Source of the DNA: Liolophura sinensis
Taxonomy: Eukaryota; Mollusca; Polyplacophora; Chitonida; Chitonidae
Direction of reading: 5' to 3'
Length of the DNA stretch: 64,000 bases
Assembly (NCBI RefSeq): GCF_032854445.1
Contig: NC_088306.1
Location: forward strand, 26,261,764-26,325,763
Both the position numbers and the translations under genes were made by a program. Below, piece after piece: positions 28,721 through 40,420 of the stretch. Positions within the stretch are counted from its first letter, which is position 1, and the number at the start of each line of letters is the position of its first letter. The notes beneath the pieces are model-generated. The model searched no databases and was not told the origin of the DNA. It was given only the letters and a program-made list of their open reading frames with translations.

Positions 28721-31171
28721 GCTAGCAGAAATGTTTTTGCTGGTCATTAACATCTTATCTACCACGTGTCACTCACCCCTAATCCAAAGCCTGGACTCAT
28801 CCAGACAGTCTTTTTGTTATTAAACAAACGTACACCAATATTTAATCCTTGAAGTTCTTTTATTATTTCTCTTCTTCTATTTTATGGTAATATTAAACAT
28901 CGATTGAAACATCACTTTCAAGATGTCTAATTCAGTGCAAGTCAGAGTTCTCATGGGATTGCCCCTATCCCAATACAGAAGATTCTCACCAACATGCCCA
29001 GAAAAGTCGGGATTTCAACTGACATCGCCACGTGCACACCGGAAGTGACAGGGAATTTTAACCTTTTGGTTTATTCTGCTTAACTTTTAAACGGATGCTG
29101 CGCTTGAATAAATATTCACGTCAAATTAGGCCAAGAAATATATGTACATCTAAAAAAAAACTCACGGAGACAACTTTTGAAGTTTTGAAGAACAATAACA
29201 CTTATAAGTTCATTTTTGTTGAATTCGCGCCACAAAACAAACACTGTCACAGAGAGTAATTACTGAAGGATTTAAGATCAAATAAATGCTTCAGAATCTT
29301 GAGCCAGACGTATACGAACACAACATCTACTACCATAGCCTGGAATGTATTTGTTACAACATTCTGTGCAAGTAGTACAGGTGAAACATGTTGCAAACAT
29401 CAAATAGTAACAGAATCATTACAGTATATAGACTTTGCAATAATGTGAGGTGTGTATTGCATGTTGAATATACGATGTAAATAGTAGATGATGCAAACAA
29501 TAATGCATTTTCACGATTGTACATTTTTTTCGTTGTGCTTGCAAACCTGTTGGAGGGTAATATTTCGTAGCACCCGTTGTAGACCTAAAACCTAAAAAAC
29601 ATTGCTATATTATGCTATATACAGCAAAGCCTCCCACGGCTTTTATATGCCAGTGTATGTGGGTGTTTTACGCTGAACCAGCCAGTCAGTTGTTTTTTAT
29701 CACCTTTTTGCAATAAGTTTGCAACGTTGAAGAGAATGTCAGCAGACATGTTGCGAAATGGGCAGTATTATATTTTATTGTTGGACAATCAGGTATTAAT
29801 ATAATGGTTACAAAACAAGAAGAATAAATTCGAAATGTTATGAAGATGTGAATTCAATGTCTGTTTATTCGTGTTAATGCTATGTAATTACTTCTGGGAA
29901 TAATGTCATAATGATACATTTTCAAGGTTTATTGGTCTTTCATTGACAGAAAGGCGTTCTGATCAGAAGGTTGTATAGGTCGTTGGAAATGGGATATCCA
30001 ATATCCCAGTTAAACATTGCCCCTGTGATCACTCAAACACAGTGTCGTTCGGCTGTCAAGACCAGAGCCTGGTATTACGTGATCAAAAATGGGCTTCAGT
30101 GGAAGCCTGGCATTTGCATCTCTAGAAGGACAGGAGCGTTTTGTTTTCTAAGAGCGCCTTCTGAAAGCCGACACAATGGTCGTCGTTGGGGGCGGAGGGG
30201 GTGAGGATATAGTTAGTACATTCAGCCAGCTGTCCGTAATGGTACATGAAGAATTGCCCAGTCGGCTGCATAGCTGGGCGGCAGGACAGGCTTCTTATTC
30301 ATGAGTCGTCTACAAACTGACCCCCTCATTAACGTTTAACACCCAGGGTGAATTATAGAGTCAGGGGCACAAGGAAACTAAGCTCTCCCCCTGGTTACTT
30401 CGCCGACCACATCAATACGATTGTTTCAATATTGCGATTATGCATACTATGATCTCACGCTGAGAAACGTCTCACCTTTATGCACGACCACAGAACCTTT
30501 CTCTTCTGCCTAATTCCAATTCGGTAAATCCGAATGACTGATCATTTGGTCACCTGCGGGGAAGCTGTGGTACAGGTAACCCGAAATGAGAATTGATATG
30601 TCTCCCGGTTTCGCAGCACGCTTTCACTTTGTCCTTTGAGGCTTGAGTGACAATTTTGACATTCACGCCGGAGATTTATTGTCTGCATTGAATTTTTCAC
30701 TAATAAAATTTAACTTGGACAAATTAGGTGATGGTAGCATCTTATAATATTTTATGGTCGTAATATAACCATATTTACACTGATCATTCATTATTTTGAA
30801 GAATGAAAATGTAAAGCGGTAACTAGTATAAATGACAAATCATATCTATATTCAAAATAATTAATGTCATGGCTCTTTATAGAAAAAGCTACTTAGGTTA
30901 AAATAGAATATCCGTTTAAATGGTGGAATTTGTATACTTGAATGTATGGACAATTTTGTTAACCGTATTGCTTGAAATACCATATCAGCGCAAAGTAAAT
31001 CCAAGAGAGACTGTCGTGATGAGTAATAAAATATTACATATGTGACCAAATGATCTGTAAATGTCACAGTTTGACAATGCAGTGATCTTAAGATATATAC
31101 AAAAGACACCGCTCAGTCATATATATATTTATCTGTCTATAGAGTCCATACCATTTCAATATATCGATATA
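28721..31171. other. gene-free; mixed block at 29970..30620
   Basis: 28,860..29,960 is AT-rich and empty. The block at 29970..30620 is of mixed composition with SOX-like ATTGTTTCAATATTG near 30420 and an E-box CACCTGC near 30551; no exon recognised. Confidence 0.4.
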
Positions 31172-31418
31172 AGGCTCCTATGTGGTGGAGGGAGTTAGCG
31201 TTCCAGCGCGGCGCAATGAGCCAGTGTCCCGCGAATGCGGACGCTCCAAGTCCAGCTCATGCTGGCTTCCTTTCTGGCCGTACGTTGGAAGGTCTGTCGC
31301 AACCTGCAGATGGTTGTGGGTTTTCCCCGGGCTCTGTTTGTTTGTCTCCCACCATAATGCTGGCCACCGTCGTATAAGTCAAATATTCTTAAGTATGGCG
31401 TAAAACAAATAAATAAAT
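31172..31418 (+). repeat. SINE family A, near full-length, (AAAT)n tail
   Basis: Head GGCTCCTATGTGGTGG and GAGTTAGCG, degenerate B box (CTCCAAGTCC near 31245), body CAACCTGCAGATGG, ACCATAATGCTGGCCACC, then TATGGCGTAAAAC and an AAATAAATAAAT tail. Two short overlapping ORFs within are products of the repeat. Confidence 0.83.
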
Positions 31419-31926
31419 ATCAATATAAAGGACCGAGCGTGCGTCGATGAATTCATCTGACAGAACCAGGGGTGTTGGTCCATCTGATAATGATATACTC
31501 GCGAACCAGACCGGACAAAAGAATTCTGTCTCTGACAGCTGCTGGATAGTCCGATGTACTGTTGCAAAAGCGTCCCTTCCCTTAATGAGACTGGTGTATA
31601 GTCTGCTAAGGTTATATCCGGTAAAGCCAGGGACAAGAAAAAAATGGATCGCCCAAGGCAGCTTAGAATAATCATAACGCTTTGGGGTGAAAAGTAACTC
31701 CGTCTCTCCAAGCCAACACGTTGTGACATCAAAGAAAAAAAATCTGATTTATGTTAGTTCTAGAACGGAATTTCTTTGGAGCCTGAAAAATATATACAGA
31801 AGAATAGTGTGTTACCATATAACGGTGCACGTAAACTAAACCGGTGTCAGTTTTTGGTGTGTTACACCGGCGAGATGTGGAACTTAGGATACAGTGGATC
31901 GTTTTAGGATGAAGAAATCCCGATTA

Positions 31927-32314
31927 GATTAGAGTAAATGAATAAAGGCTTAAGGCTAAAAATTGTTTAGATTAGAATGAATGCATGAAGGCTTAACGCT
32001 AAAAATTGTTTAGATTAAAAAGAATGCATGAAGCTTAAAGCTAAAAAGTGTTTAGATTAGAAAGAATGCACGAAGGCTTAAACGCTAAAAAATGTTTACA
32101 TTGGAATAAATGAATGAAGGCTTAACGTTAAAAAAATGTTTAGATTAGAATGAATGCATGAAGGCTTAACGCGAAAAAGTGTTTAGATTAAAATGAATGA
32201 ATGAAGGCTGAACGCGAAAAAGTGTTTAGATTAAAATGAATGAATGAAGGCTGAACGCGAAAAAGTGTTTAGATTAGAATGAATGATTGAAGGCTTAACG
32301 TTAAAAAGTGTTTA
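31927..32314. repeat. minisatellite, 9 units of about 43 bp
   Basis: Unit follows GATTAGAATGAATGCATGAA, GGCTTAACGC, TAAAAAGTGTTTA. Units 7 and 8 are identical, which suggests recent slippage or unequal exchange. Confidence 0.92.
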
Positions 32315-32716
32315 CATTAGAAAACGGAATAGAATTGTTTCTATTTTCTATATATGTTTGTGTCCATGAAAAGTACATTTGTTTAGCATTGGCTAAAGTA
32401 TGAATACATTCTTTCTAGAAAATTAGATCGACCTAACACCTAGCTCAATTTTGTTTTCTTCTTTACACAACCGAATTGAAATCTTCTCGTTTTACAGCAT
32501 ATTTTGGATCGCCACAGTCCAAGAAAATTTCACATAGTTATCAAAATTTTTTCTCCACCAAGAATTATGCATGTACGTCATTTCTTCATGATTTCTAAGA
32601 ATATTTGGGGACCTATTCTTGCATTTTTACAGAAAACTATTTTGTCTGAAATTTTCACACTTTCAAGGCGCAAGAATCGCGTCCAGTTGAATGCAACCAT
32701 TCCTGAAGGAAAGTTG

Positions 32717-32731
32717 CCCCCCCCCCCCCCC
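32717..32731. repeat. poly-C run (15 bp)
   Basis: Fifteen C in a row beside a candidate regulatory block; prone to length error. Confidence 0.9.
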
Positions 32732-32734
32732 AAC

Positions 32735-33060
32735 AGCAATTACGATTTATGCGGTTTTGTCGGCAGAACAAGACTTCATAATGAAATTATGAGTTTTATC
32801 GAGATCCAGTCTTCATATCACTGCCTTGTAATCTCCCTGTTGATCTCCAGTGATTCAATAGAGTGGGTCCGAGCTGAATTTTCGCTAGCAGTGAACCGTA
32901 GCCGGGAGAAAACATCAGTAGCCTTAACCGTTCAACGGCCTCAAGCAAGAGATCGCCATCGATAAGAGGATAAATGAGGAAACTTGTCAGGCATAATGCC
33001 CGACAAACGGGCTTTAATGATTGCTTAATAAAGATCATTTAGATCAGTGTTGTATGGTGT
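32735..33060. promoter_or_regulatory. candidate regulatory block with near-palindrome
   Basis: Mixed-composition stretch with homeodomain-type CATAATGAAATTATGAG near 32778, TTTATCGAGATC, CATCGATAAG near 32958 and a 23-bp near-palindrome at 32984..33006. A 153-codon ORF (32504..32965) runs through the poly-C tract and has no domain. Confidence 0.35.
32984..33006. repeat. 23-bp near-palindrome
   Basis: Arms TTGTCAGGCAT and ATGCCCGACAA around a single central A; 10 of 11 pairs match, and the exception could pair as G-U in RNA. Confidence 0.85.
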
Positions 33061-33970
33061 TGACATTTACCGTAATCCAATTCTTTGGGGGTTGGTTTTG
33101 TCAGCTATGTTTATATAAATATGTATGTATATATATGGATGAATACGTGCATGCAGTGTCTTCCCATAATGCTCAGAAATGGAGCAGAATGAAATTTGCA
33201 ATAGACCACATTTAGCTTAGTCTTTATAGTAAGATGTTGATGTTCTCCGGTAATACATTTTTTGATTATTCGTTGGTTTTATCAGCTACATAATAAAGGG
33301 TAAATACATACAGTTTCATCATATGCATTATGCCCAGAAATAGAGCTGAATAAAAATTTTCAATGACAGTTTTCTTTGTTTATTTAGTAAATAAAAAATA
33401 TCAATTTACGAACAATTCCGCGGTTAACAAAGAAACGTGTGTATAAGGCAAATGGATATGATGAGATTTAATTCTGTACCCAGCGTGTTTATTGTAAGCC
33501 TATCTCGGTACAGTGTAGATTCAACACATTACAATGAGAGTTCCACTGGTACGCATGCGGCCTTCTATGGTGACGATAATCGGTCTATGATTCTGATCGG
33601 ACAGATTACGCAGTCTGTCGTTCACTGAAAATCATCTGTTTTCCACAAATATGGTGGGCATATCATGTAGGACACACGTGAGAAAGTTTGTCGGCATCTT
33701 GCCAAATATCCGTGGTTTACCTCAAGCATTTCAGTTTATTCCAACCCATAAAATTGGTCGCCACCGTATTCAAGTGACATTTGCTGGGCTTGACGCCAGA
33801 CAAAAATCAAATAAAATAAAAAAATGAAGAGAAGGGTTGTAACGTCGGAATATGGGTTTGTTTAAGTCATGTTAACTTATACGGCTATAGCCATTCGATC
33901 ATCATTTGCCAAAGAATACATACACTACCCGCATTATAATTTAATGTTCTTGGATGTTGTATACAGTCAT

Positions 33971-34045
33971 GTTTATTTATTTATTTCACTGGTGTTAACG
34001 CCACGCTCAAAAATCTTTCATATAAATGGTGATGATAATGATGCG
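33971..34045 (-). repeat. possible diverged SINE family A tail
   Basis: Plus strand shows (TTTA)n, then CACTGGTGTTAACGCCACG and CTCAAAAATCTTTCATATAA, which follows the family A tail order with many changes. It ends in unrelated sequence. Confidence 0.4.
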
Positions 34046-34849
34046 GGAATATTGGCACATGCCTGTCCTCAAAAGGGGCTCTTTCTCACTTAAATGGCAG
34101 TAGCCTGGTTTATGTAAGTGAGAGAAACTGCAAAGAACTTGCCTAGGATGGGAGCGGAACTTTGTAGTTTTATGTAATAAGATATGTCTAACCTGAGACG
34201 TATAATGCTGATCAATTTTCTCTTCGCTGTTAATTTGCTAATCAGACCCAGGTTGTTCTTATCTTTTTATTAATACGCCCTCGTTGCAGATTATAACAGG
34301 CCCTTGCAGAACTGGGAAGAAAAAAACTACATGTATTGCCACAGACATTGTGGAAAAAAAGGGAAATGACAAATCTGGGTGCCGCTGAAAGGACAATGAA
34401 TTCAAGAGCAGAAAACGGACTCGTGAGATCCTCTGCAGGTTTTCGCTTTTGTTTTGCATTCGGTTCTGGTTTCTGGAAATTATCGGACGGGCTTTGCGAC
34501 GAGGAGATTCGAGAGCACAATGAGCAAAGTGGCCCATGATTTATGGAAGAATTCTTGAATCCGAAATTCGGGATCGTTTCCCCACCCTCCCGCCTTCTTC
34601 TCCAAGCTAAAATGGTATCCGAGTTGCCCCTAAAATTACAGGGTGACGTCTGCTTTCATTAAAACACCGACCCGACTCTCGTCTATCAATTCTCCGTCTT
34701 TGATGCCGCATCGTACGTGAGACGGCCGCAAGTCACAAATTACAACAGCGATCTTTAAATTTCGATAGATTTCAATAAAGGCGAATCGCAAACACCTGTA
34801 ATTACACAGCCAACCAAATTAGTGGGTTTTCTATTTTCACTGAGCGCGC

Positions 34850-35065
34850 TCGAACTGCACGTGGGGTATTGTGCATGCATCTGTCCGTTTTCGCAGCACC
34901 TATCAAAAGCTGACGTCAACGCGCCATGGCGGCCATTTGTTCTCGATTGACATGGCGGAATCGTCGCGGTCAATTTCTAAGGTCAGCCTCCCCAACTCTC
35001 AACTGCTCATACTCCACACGCAGATCTCGAAAACACGTGGTGTACAGTGGTACCCCATGGTAACA
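34850..35065 (+). promoter_or_regulatory. promoter-like segment with possible first exon
   Basis: Contains a full CRE (TGACGTCA, 34911..34918), YY1-like ATGGCGGC at 34926..34933 and a second ATGGCGGA at 34952. From the ATG at 34952 the frame reads MAESSRSISK and meets a donor-like AAG/GTCAGC at 34981/34982. An X-box-like GGTACCCCATGGTAAC lies at 35049..35064. This resembles animal promoters with YY1 sites around the start codon, but I found no downstream exon. Confidence 0.3.
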
Positions 35066-35934
35066 TATGTATAGTAACAAATGTTGTCGATTTGTAGACA
35101 GAAATCACTTATTTTCGATTGTTCATTTGACGCACCCCACGAAGTGAGATATGTTTTCTTTTACTTACGATTCACCCCCAGAAGAACTTATTATCACCAA
35201 ATACGATCAACCTGCACGTGTTGGCCATATGGAATTTTAAACCTAAGTGTTCATAAATATGCTCTGTCCATTCCAGATGTCTTACGTAATATATGTATGG
35301 ATTTTGTAACAAATAAAATTAGTAAGCACAATGAAAGTTTTTACCTTACGACAGTTTTGCCTTGGTATACAGTGCCTTTGAATAATTCTAAACCAGTGGC
35401 GACTAATAAATTGTGATAAATATCACAACTCATTTGTTTGCTTATACTTCCTGTTGTAGCCAAGCTGATAGGTGGCGTATAAGTTGCCATTACTTACAGA
35501 ACTTAAATGATCAGTTAGAATGAACATTGAGGTAAATTGACAAGAGGACGGCTTTTTCGTGTTACGAATGAACATTTGCCAATCAAATGGCAAATTTTTT
35601 GACGTGGAGTAATGGTGTGAAAGATCAAAATGTACATGTAATAACATAAGTGCTATCTAACTGAGTGAAGTTTTCACTTTCATCGATGAGTGAAATCCTG
35701 ATATGTCACCGTTATATAAATTATAAAATTATGATTACGTCATCCCTCTGTACAAGTTTCAAACAAGGGCCCATCGTTGTAAATATGTTGTGTGCCCTGT
35801 ATAAATTAAGTTGTGATTTTTAATATAAATTACATTTGTATAGGCAAAGAAAAACTGTTCTGTCCCGATGTGCCACGGGAATCGTCAAAACCGATCAGGA
35901 GTTTTGCATGGTGTGCATTTGATTTGATTATTTA

Positions 35935-36124
35935 TATTTATTTGATTGGTGTTTTTCGACGTACTTAAGAAAATTTCATTTATACGACGGCCATCAGCAT
36001 TGTGGTAGGGGGAAACCTGACAAAGCCTTTGGAGAAACACATGACCATCATGAGGGAAGCCAGCATGAACTGAACTTGAACTCACCCCAACAGCATTGGG
36101 GAGAGGTTCCTTCAAACGCATTAG
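35935..36124 (-). repeat. SINE family A, long minus-strand copy
   Basis: Plus-strand order: TTTGATTGGTGTTTTTCGAC, TATACGACGGCCATCAGCAT, GGGGGAAACCTGAC, then GGAAGCCAGCATGAACTG and TTGAACTCACC, which is the complement of the B box region. It reaches into the tRNA-like head before losing similarity near 36124. Confidence 0.8.
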
Positions 36125-36599
36125 GAAATTCGCATTCAAACTTGTTCAGTTTTCTTACATTTCATTGCTAAATTCACGACCAAAACTTGCCGAAATACCG
36201 TTTCTTTCATTAGTTGTCTCAGTGTCATTTGATATGAACTGTTTGTCCAATTAAATATACCGGATAATAATAGTCCAAGCTCATTTAAAATACTCCCTAC
36301 TTCATTGAACGCCATCACACATACATCTACATTTGTTAGTTTCATAATACGTTACTCATGTATCAGATACCAAACATATATAATGGCGGCATATGCACCG
36401 GCTTAGATGGTTTATTATACACACATTAAATAACGCGCTCGAAACCCCATGTCTTTGTGTATATGTCATTTCATACCATTTCGAGGATAAATAATTGCAA
36501 GTAGGGGTATCATAACTGTTACAAATACCAGGTACACCCTGCGGTGCAATGTCATCCAAGACTACCACGCCCCCTATCGTATGATCCAGCCACACAGCC

Positions 36600-36900
36600 T
36601 GTTAAAGACAATAGCATCGGCGTCCCTGCATTGTTCGACAGGCTGATTAGTCGTGCAAGGCAGGGGCAAATTATCGATGACATATTGGAAAACAATCTCG
36701 AATCGATAATCTCTGATTGAACGCAATGTTTGCGTCATTATAACCGGGCGATTAGGCTGGGCGGGGATTGCGAGGTGGAATAATGCAAAGCATTAATTCG
36801 GATTACAGTGTACTCGACTGGAAATGACAGCCATTGCTTGCAGTTCCGAATGTAATCACAGAATTCTAGTGCGAAATTGCACGCTGTTAGTGTCTTATAC
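36600..36900. promoter_or_regulatory. candidate enhancer with paired ATCGAT sites
   Basis: ATTATCGAT (36670..36678) and its exact complement ATCGATAAT (36702..36710) flank 23 bp. TAATGC/GCATTA (36781..36795) form a POU/homeodomain-like palindrome around AAA, followed by ATTAATTCGGATTA. ATCGAT suits Onecut/Cut-type or DRE-type factors. Flanks are AT-rich and unremarkable. Inferred. Confidence 0.4.
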
Positions 36901-37755
36901 TCCTTGTACACCGCCCATTTACCCTGACTAAAGGGAACACAGAAATTCGTTTAACCGGGCACATTTATATGGGTTTTTTTATATAATTAATAGGAAAGCT
37001 TTGTTTTGTGTAGTAAGTCAGAAGTTAACTTGGTCCAAAAAATTTGTATTTCTCTATTTTTTAGTATATTAATCACACAAATAGAGGAACAGTGATATAA
37101 CCGAGTCAGGGGACGACGTTGGTATGAATGGAGATTTATAGCTGATCTTGGGGTGTAAAACACATGCAGGCACATCACATATATAAGCACAAATACCCAT
37201 AAAGGTGTCTTTTAGTTTGTGAATGAGTTCAATGTTTCCAAAATACATATATCTGCAGAGTATAATTTTTTTTATCATACCCTATATTAAATATTACTGC
37301 ACGCCGCGGAAAAAATACCGGGATCTGCTTTGTCGCACTTTTCATTGTTTTACAATTGTACTTAATAGTTAATAGAATTACTCAGAAAAGAGTTCCATCC
37401 ATTCGTGTTAGGGATCCACGAACTTTGGACAAACTGGATGTAGAAACTGGAAAACAGCTCCAACGAGAACAAAATCTTTAAAGCAACAAACATACAGTAA
37501 TTCTGCAGAAATGAAGTTGACAGATGAAAACAATCTTCCAAACTTTCCATGATCATGCCTGGGGTTATCATGATCTTCATGTATTGCCTATGAACGCTTA
37601 TTAGAAACTAAATTATGGCTTGTGTAGAGAGTCACTTTAACAACGGGAAGCAGACAGGTATCATCTTCTCTACTGCTTCAATCTTAAACAGTTGTATATA
37701 TGTACAAATGTTCTTTATCTTGTCCAGTTTCCAGTTCGTTGGAGGTTTTGCTTCA

Positions 37756-37828
37756 CATTATTTACGTATTATTAGGCATTATTTACATTGTTTACGTATT
37801 ATTACGCATTATTTACATTATTTACGTA
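37756..37828. repeat. short tandem array, 21-30 bp units
   Basis: Three units beginning CATTATTTAC and containing TTTACGTATTATTA, at 37756, 37777 and 37807. Confidence 0.85.
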
Positions 37829-37987
37829 AAGATGTAAAATCCTTAAAGTAAAAAATATACTTGAACTATTCTTCACTTTTTAAAAATATTATTAGTTGAA
37901 CTACACTTGTGTTGTACCTATGCTTCAATCACGCCTCTTTCATATAATTCAGATAAGCCTGTTTATATATAAATTATAAACACAGAG

Positions 37988-38128
37988 TGGATGAGTGAGT
38001 GCTTAGCATTTAACGTTGTACGTTGTACAATTTTTCAGTCATATGACGACGAAGTAGTCCTTAGAGTGGATGTAATGTGCCTCCTTGCTGCAGGATGGAT
38101 TTTAACCGCTATTTTACCCAGTGCTGCA
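37988..38128 (-). repeat. SINE family B, 5'-truncated copy
   Basis: Plus strand GAGTGAGTGCTTAGCATTTA, TTTTTCAGTCATATGACGAC, GAAGTAGTCCTTAGAGTGG, CTCCTTGCTGCAGGATGG and CCCAGTGCTGC parallel the copy at 27180. It contains a short local duplication of ACGTTGT. Confidence 0.75.
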
Positions 38129-38338
38129 AGATAAACACAGAGGATTACAGATATATCTAAATTTGCATGTAATACCACAAATAAATGCAACGAATACCTT
38201 AAATGAATACCACAAAAGATGTGTAGGGATATTTCACCACTCATCTGACATTTGTTTATAGTATTCAAACTAACCTGAGGCAGATTGTGTAAATCCATTT
38301 CTCATTTAAGTCAATATTTAAAATTTTAAAACTTTTTT

Positions 38339-38374
38339 GGTGTGTGTGTGTGTGGGTGGGGGGGGGGGGGGGGG
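38339..38374. repeat. (GT)n followed by poly-G
   Basis: About eight GT units then 17 G in a row (38358..38374); possible G-quadruplex and likely length error. Confidence 0.9.
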
Positions 38375-38823
38375 AATTAACATTTTGGCCTCCTCATGAA
38401 TGTTGTTTTAAGACGAATATGTAAGATGTCCAACCTCCATAACCAAGCATTAGGCATTGTGACGAGATTTTAAGTTGTGACTTCAGGCAGAAATGAATTT
38501 GTGGAATCGACCCTGTAGACCGTTATTCTTCTGTTTTTTTTAATAACAATATTATTTTGCGACATGGGCCAACGGGAGTAGATGTTACCTGAAATTCGTT
38601 CATTGCATGATGCAGACAAAATTTTGCTTTAAAGAAAAAAATGGTTATTATCGTAATTTTACACGTCTAGCCTATAACTTAAACAAGGTCATTGACAATT
38701 AAAGTCCTTCGCCAAGGCGTCGAGTAAGTTTGTGTTTTCAAAATTTAGTATGAATACACACTGTCACGCTGTGTAAGTTGGTTACCTCCCTTTGTTAATT
38801 GGACTTTTCTCTTTGCATCCTCC

Positions 38824-38854
38824 TTAAAGGGAAACAGAATTGACGCTGATTGGC
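38824..38854. repeat. dispersed repeat family C, copy 1 core
   Basis: A 31-bp core (TTAAAGGGAAACAGAATTGA then CGCTGATTGGC) differs at one base from the copy at 39618. Weaker similarity may extend on the left (GGTTACC). The family is unknown. Confidence 0.6.
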
Positions 38855-39239
38855 AAACAGTGGAGAAAGGGTTTCCTGGGTTAAATCTTGCAGTCTTGAT
38901 CACGCTTGAATCACGCGTACCATATCTAAAATTCAGCGTAGACAAGGCATCGTCTGGACTTGTCTATCTCTCACATCAGCCAATCAGAATCGATTCTATA
39001 TCCTTTTAAATGGCACATGCTTTATAACGAGCGAAAAGTAAACCCATACATTTGAAAGATCACCAGATGCACGAAGCCGGCGGCAATATGATTCTTACAT
39101 TCTCTTATTAAATAGTTATTTACGCCTACAAATAATGGATAATCTCTGTGACCCGTTTGTGGGTGTGGAGAGTATCATGAATAGCTCAGAAGTTACAGCA
39201 GCAAATAGCCATGTAGAAACAACAAACAAAAAATTCTTG

Positions 39240-39370
39240 ACACCAGGTCGCAGTCAAGACAGGAGGGGGTGGGGGGGGTGTCAGATTCGAACCTGTGCCC
39301 TGAGTGATCAAGGGGATAGTAGCCTGATCTAAGGTAGTCGGGAATACCCAACCACTTAGAACACCACTGG
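39240..39370 (-). repeat. possible tRNA-derived repeat head
   Basis: On the minus strand a B-box-like GGTTCGAATCT lies near 39275..39285, and about 65 nt before it AGTGGTTGGG resembles an A box. The interval has no convincing cloverleaf. Could be a third SINE family or a decayed tRNA copy. Confidence 0.3.
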
Positions 39371-39617
39371 CAATTTAGTTCGACGTCCATCAACCCCATC
39401 AAGTCTCATGTGTCTTGTTGTGATAACAGACTTGTCACAAACCAAACATACCGAATCTGCAATTCTCACCAGTGTCATTAAGTAAAAGGAAGACGTTAAC
39501 GAGCGGCGCTAACAGACAGATAACTCACGTCCGCGTGACACTGCATGGTTACCCTTATCGCGATGTGCGAGATCAATAACGGCTTCAGCGAGACAAACCG
39601 TGTGTATTGCATTCGTA

Positions 39618-39648
39618 TTAAAGGGAAACAGATTTGACGCTGATTGGC
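39618..39648. repeat. dispersed repeat family C, copy 2 core
   Basis: Partner of 38824..38854, with TTTGACGC in place of ATTGACGC. About 790 bp apart and in direct orientation. Could be a MITE, a SINE relict or a duplicated regulatory element. Confidence 0.6.
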
Positions 39649-40264
39649 CCAAAAGTTCAAGAATAAAAATGCCGTAAGCTGACACTGATTGTCGTAAAAT
39701 CGTCAACAAAGGAAGGTATAAATCAAACATCCCATTATAAATAGCAATACTGGAGTAAAAATATCACGCTATTTATGTGAAATTTCAATCCATTACTTTC
39801 CTAATTACTTACGCTTAGGGTTAAACGAGAAGACAAACTGATGGCGATGTGAAATCGAGGATATGCTACATGTATTATTTGTAGGCACATGTTGTATTTC
39901 CTTCGCATTTTAAAGAGGATCAGCGTAAAAAGTATCAAATGAAATACATACACTAAAATTAGATTTGGTTTCTGTTATATTTTGCAGTAAAAATTGCCAT
40001 TACATGTTACCCAGCCATCAATGAATTATGGGCACATAGCTTTGCTGATCAGCAAATTAGCGATTTGATGCCAGTCATATTTAAAAATTTAAATTTGAAA
40101 TTTAAAAATTTAATTTAAATTAATCCATCAGCAAAGCCTGCACTAACTATACTGTCGGCATAGCGTATCGCCAGAGTTCATGTACTTTGATGGGGACTTC
40201 TCATGTTACTTTTTTAACAGCTACATATTATTTACCTAATCCCTTCCATTAATCATGTGAACGA

Positions 40265-40420
40265 TTTATTTATTTATTTGATTGGTGTTTTACGCCTTAC
40301 TCGTGAATATTTCGCTTATGCGACGGCGACCAGCATTATGGTGGGAGGAAACCGCGCAGAGCCCTGGGGGAAACCCACGACCATCTGCAGGCTGTTGCCA
40401 GACCTTCCCACTTACTCATG
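40265..40420 (-). repeat. SINE family A, 5'-truncated, well preserved
   Basis: Plus strand: (TTTA)n, GATTGGTGTTTTACGCC, TTATGCGACGGCGACCAGCA, GGTGGGAGGAAACCGCGC, CCCACGACCATCTGCAGG, CCAGACCTTCCCAC. Among the copies closest to what looks like the family consensus, so probably young. Confidence 0.85.

Larger units (their letters stand above)
33061..35934. other. otherwise gene-free
   Basis: Apart from the SINE fragment near 33971 and the promoter-like segment near 34900 I see no gene. 34240..34760 is of mixed composition with overlapping ORFs on both strands that lack domains. Confidence 0.4.

Noticed and set aside
32504-32965. 153-codon plus-strand ORF
   Set aside because: Starts at a non-ATG codon, runs through a poly-C tract and has no recognisable domain.
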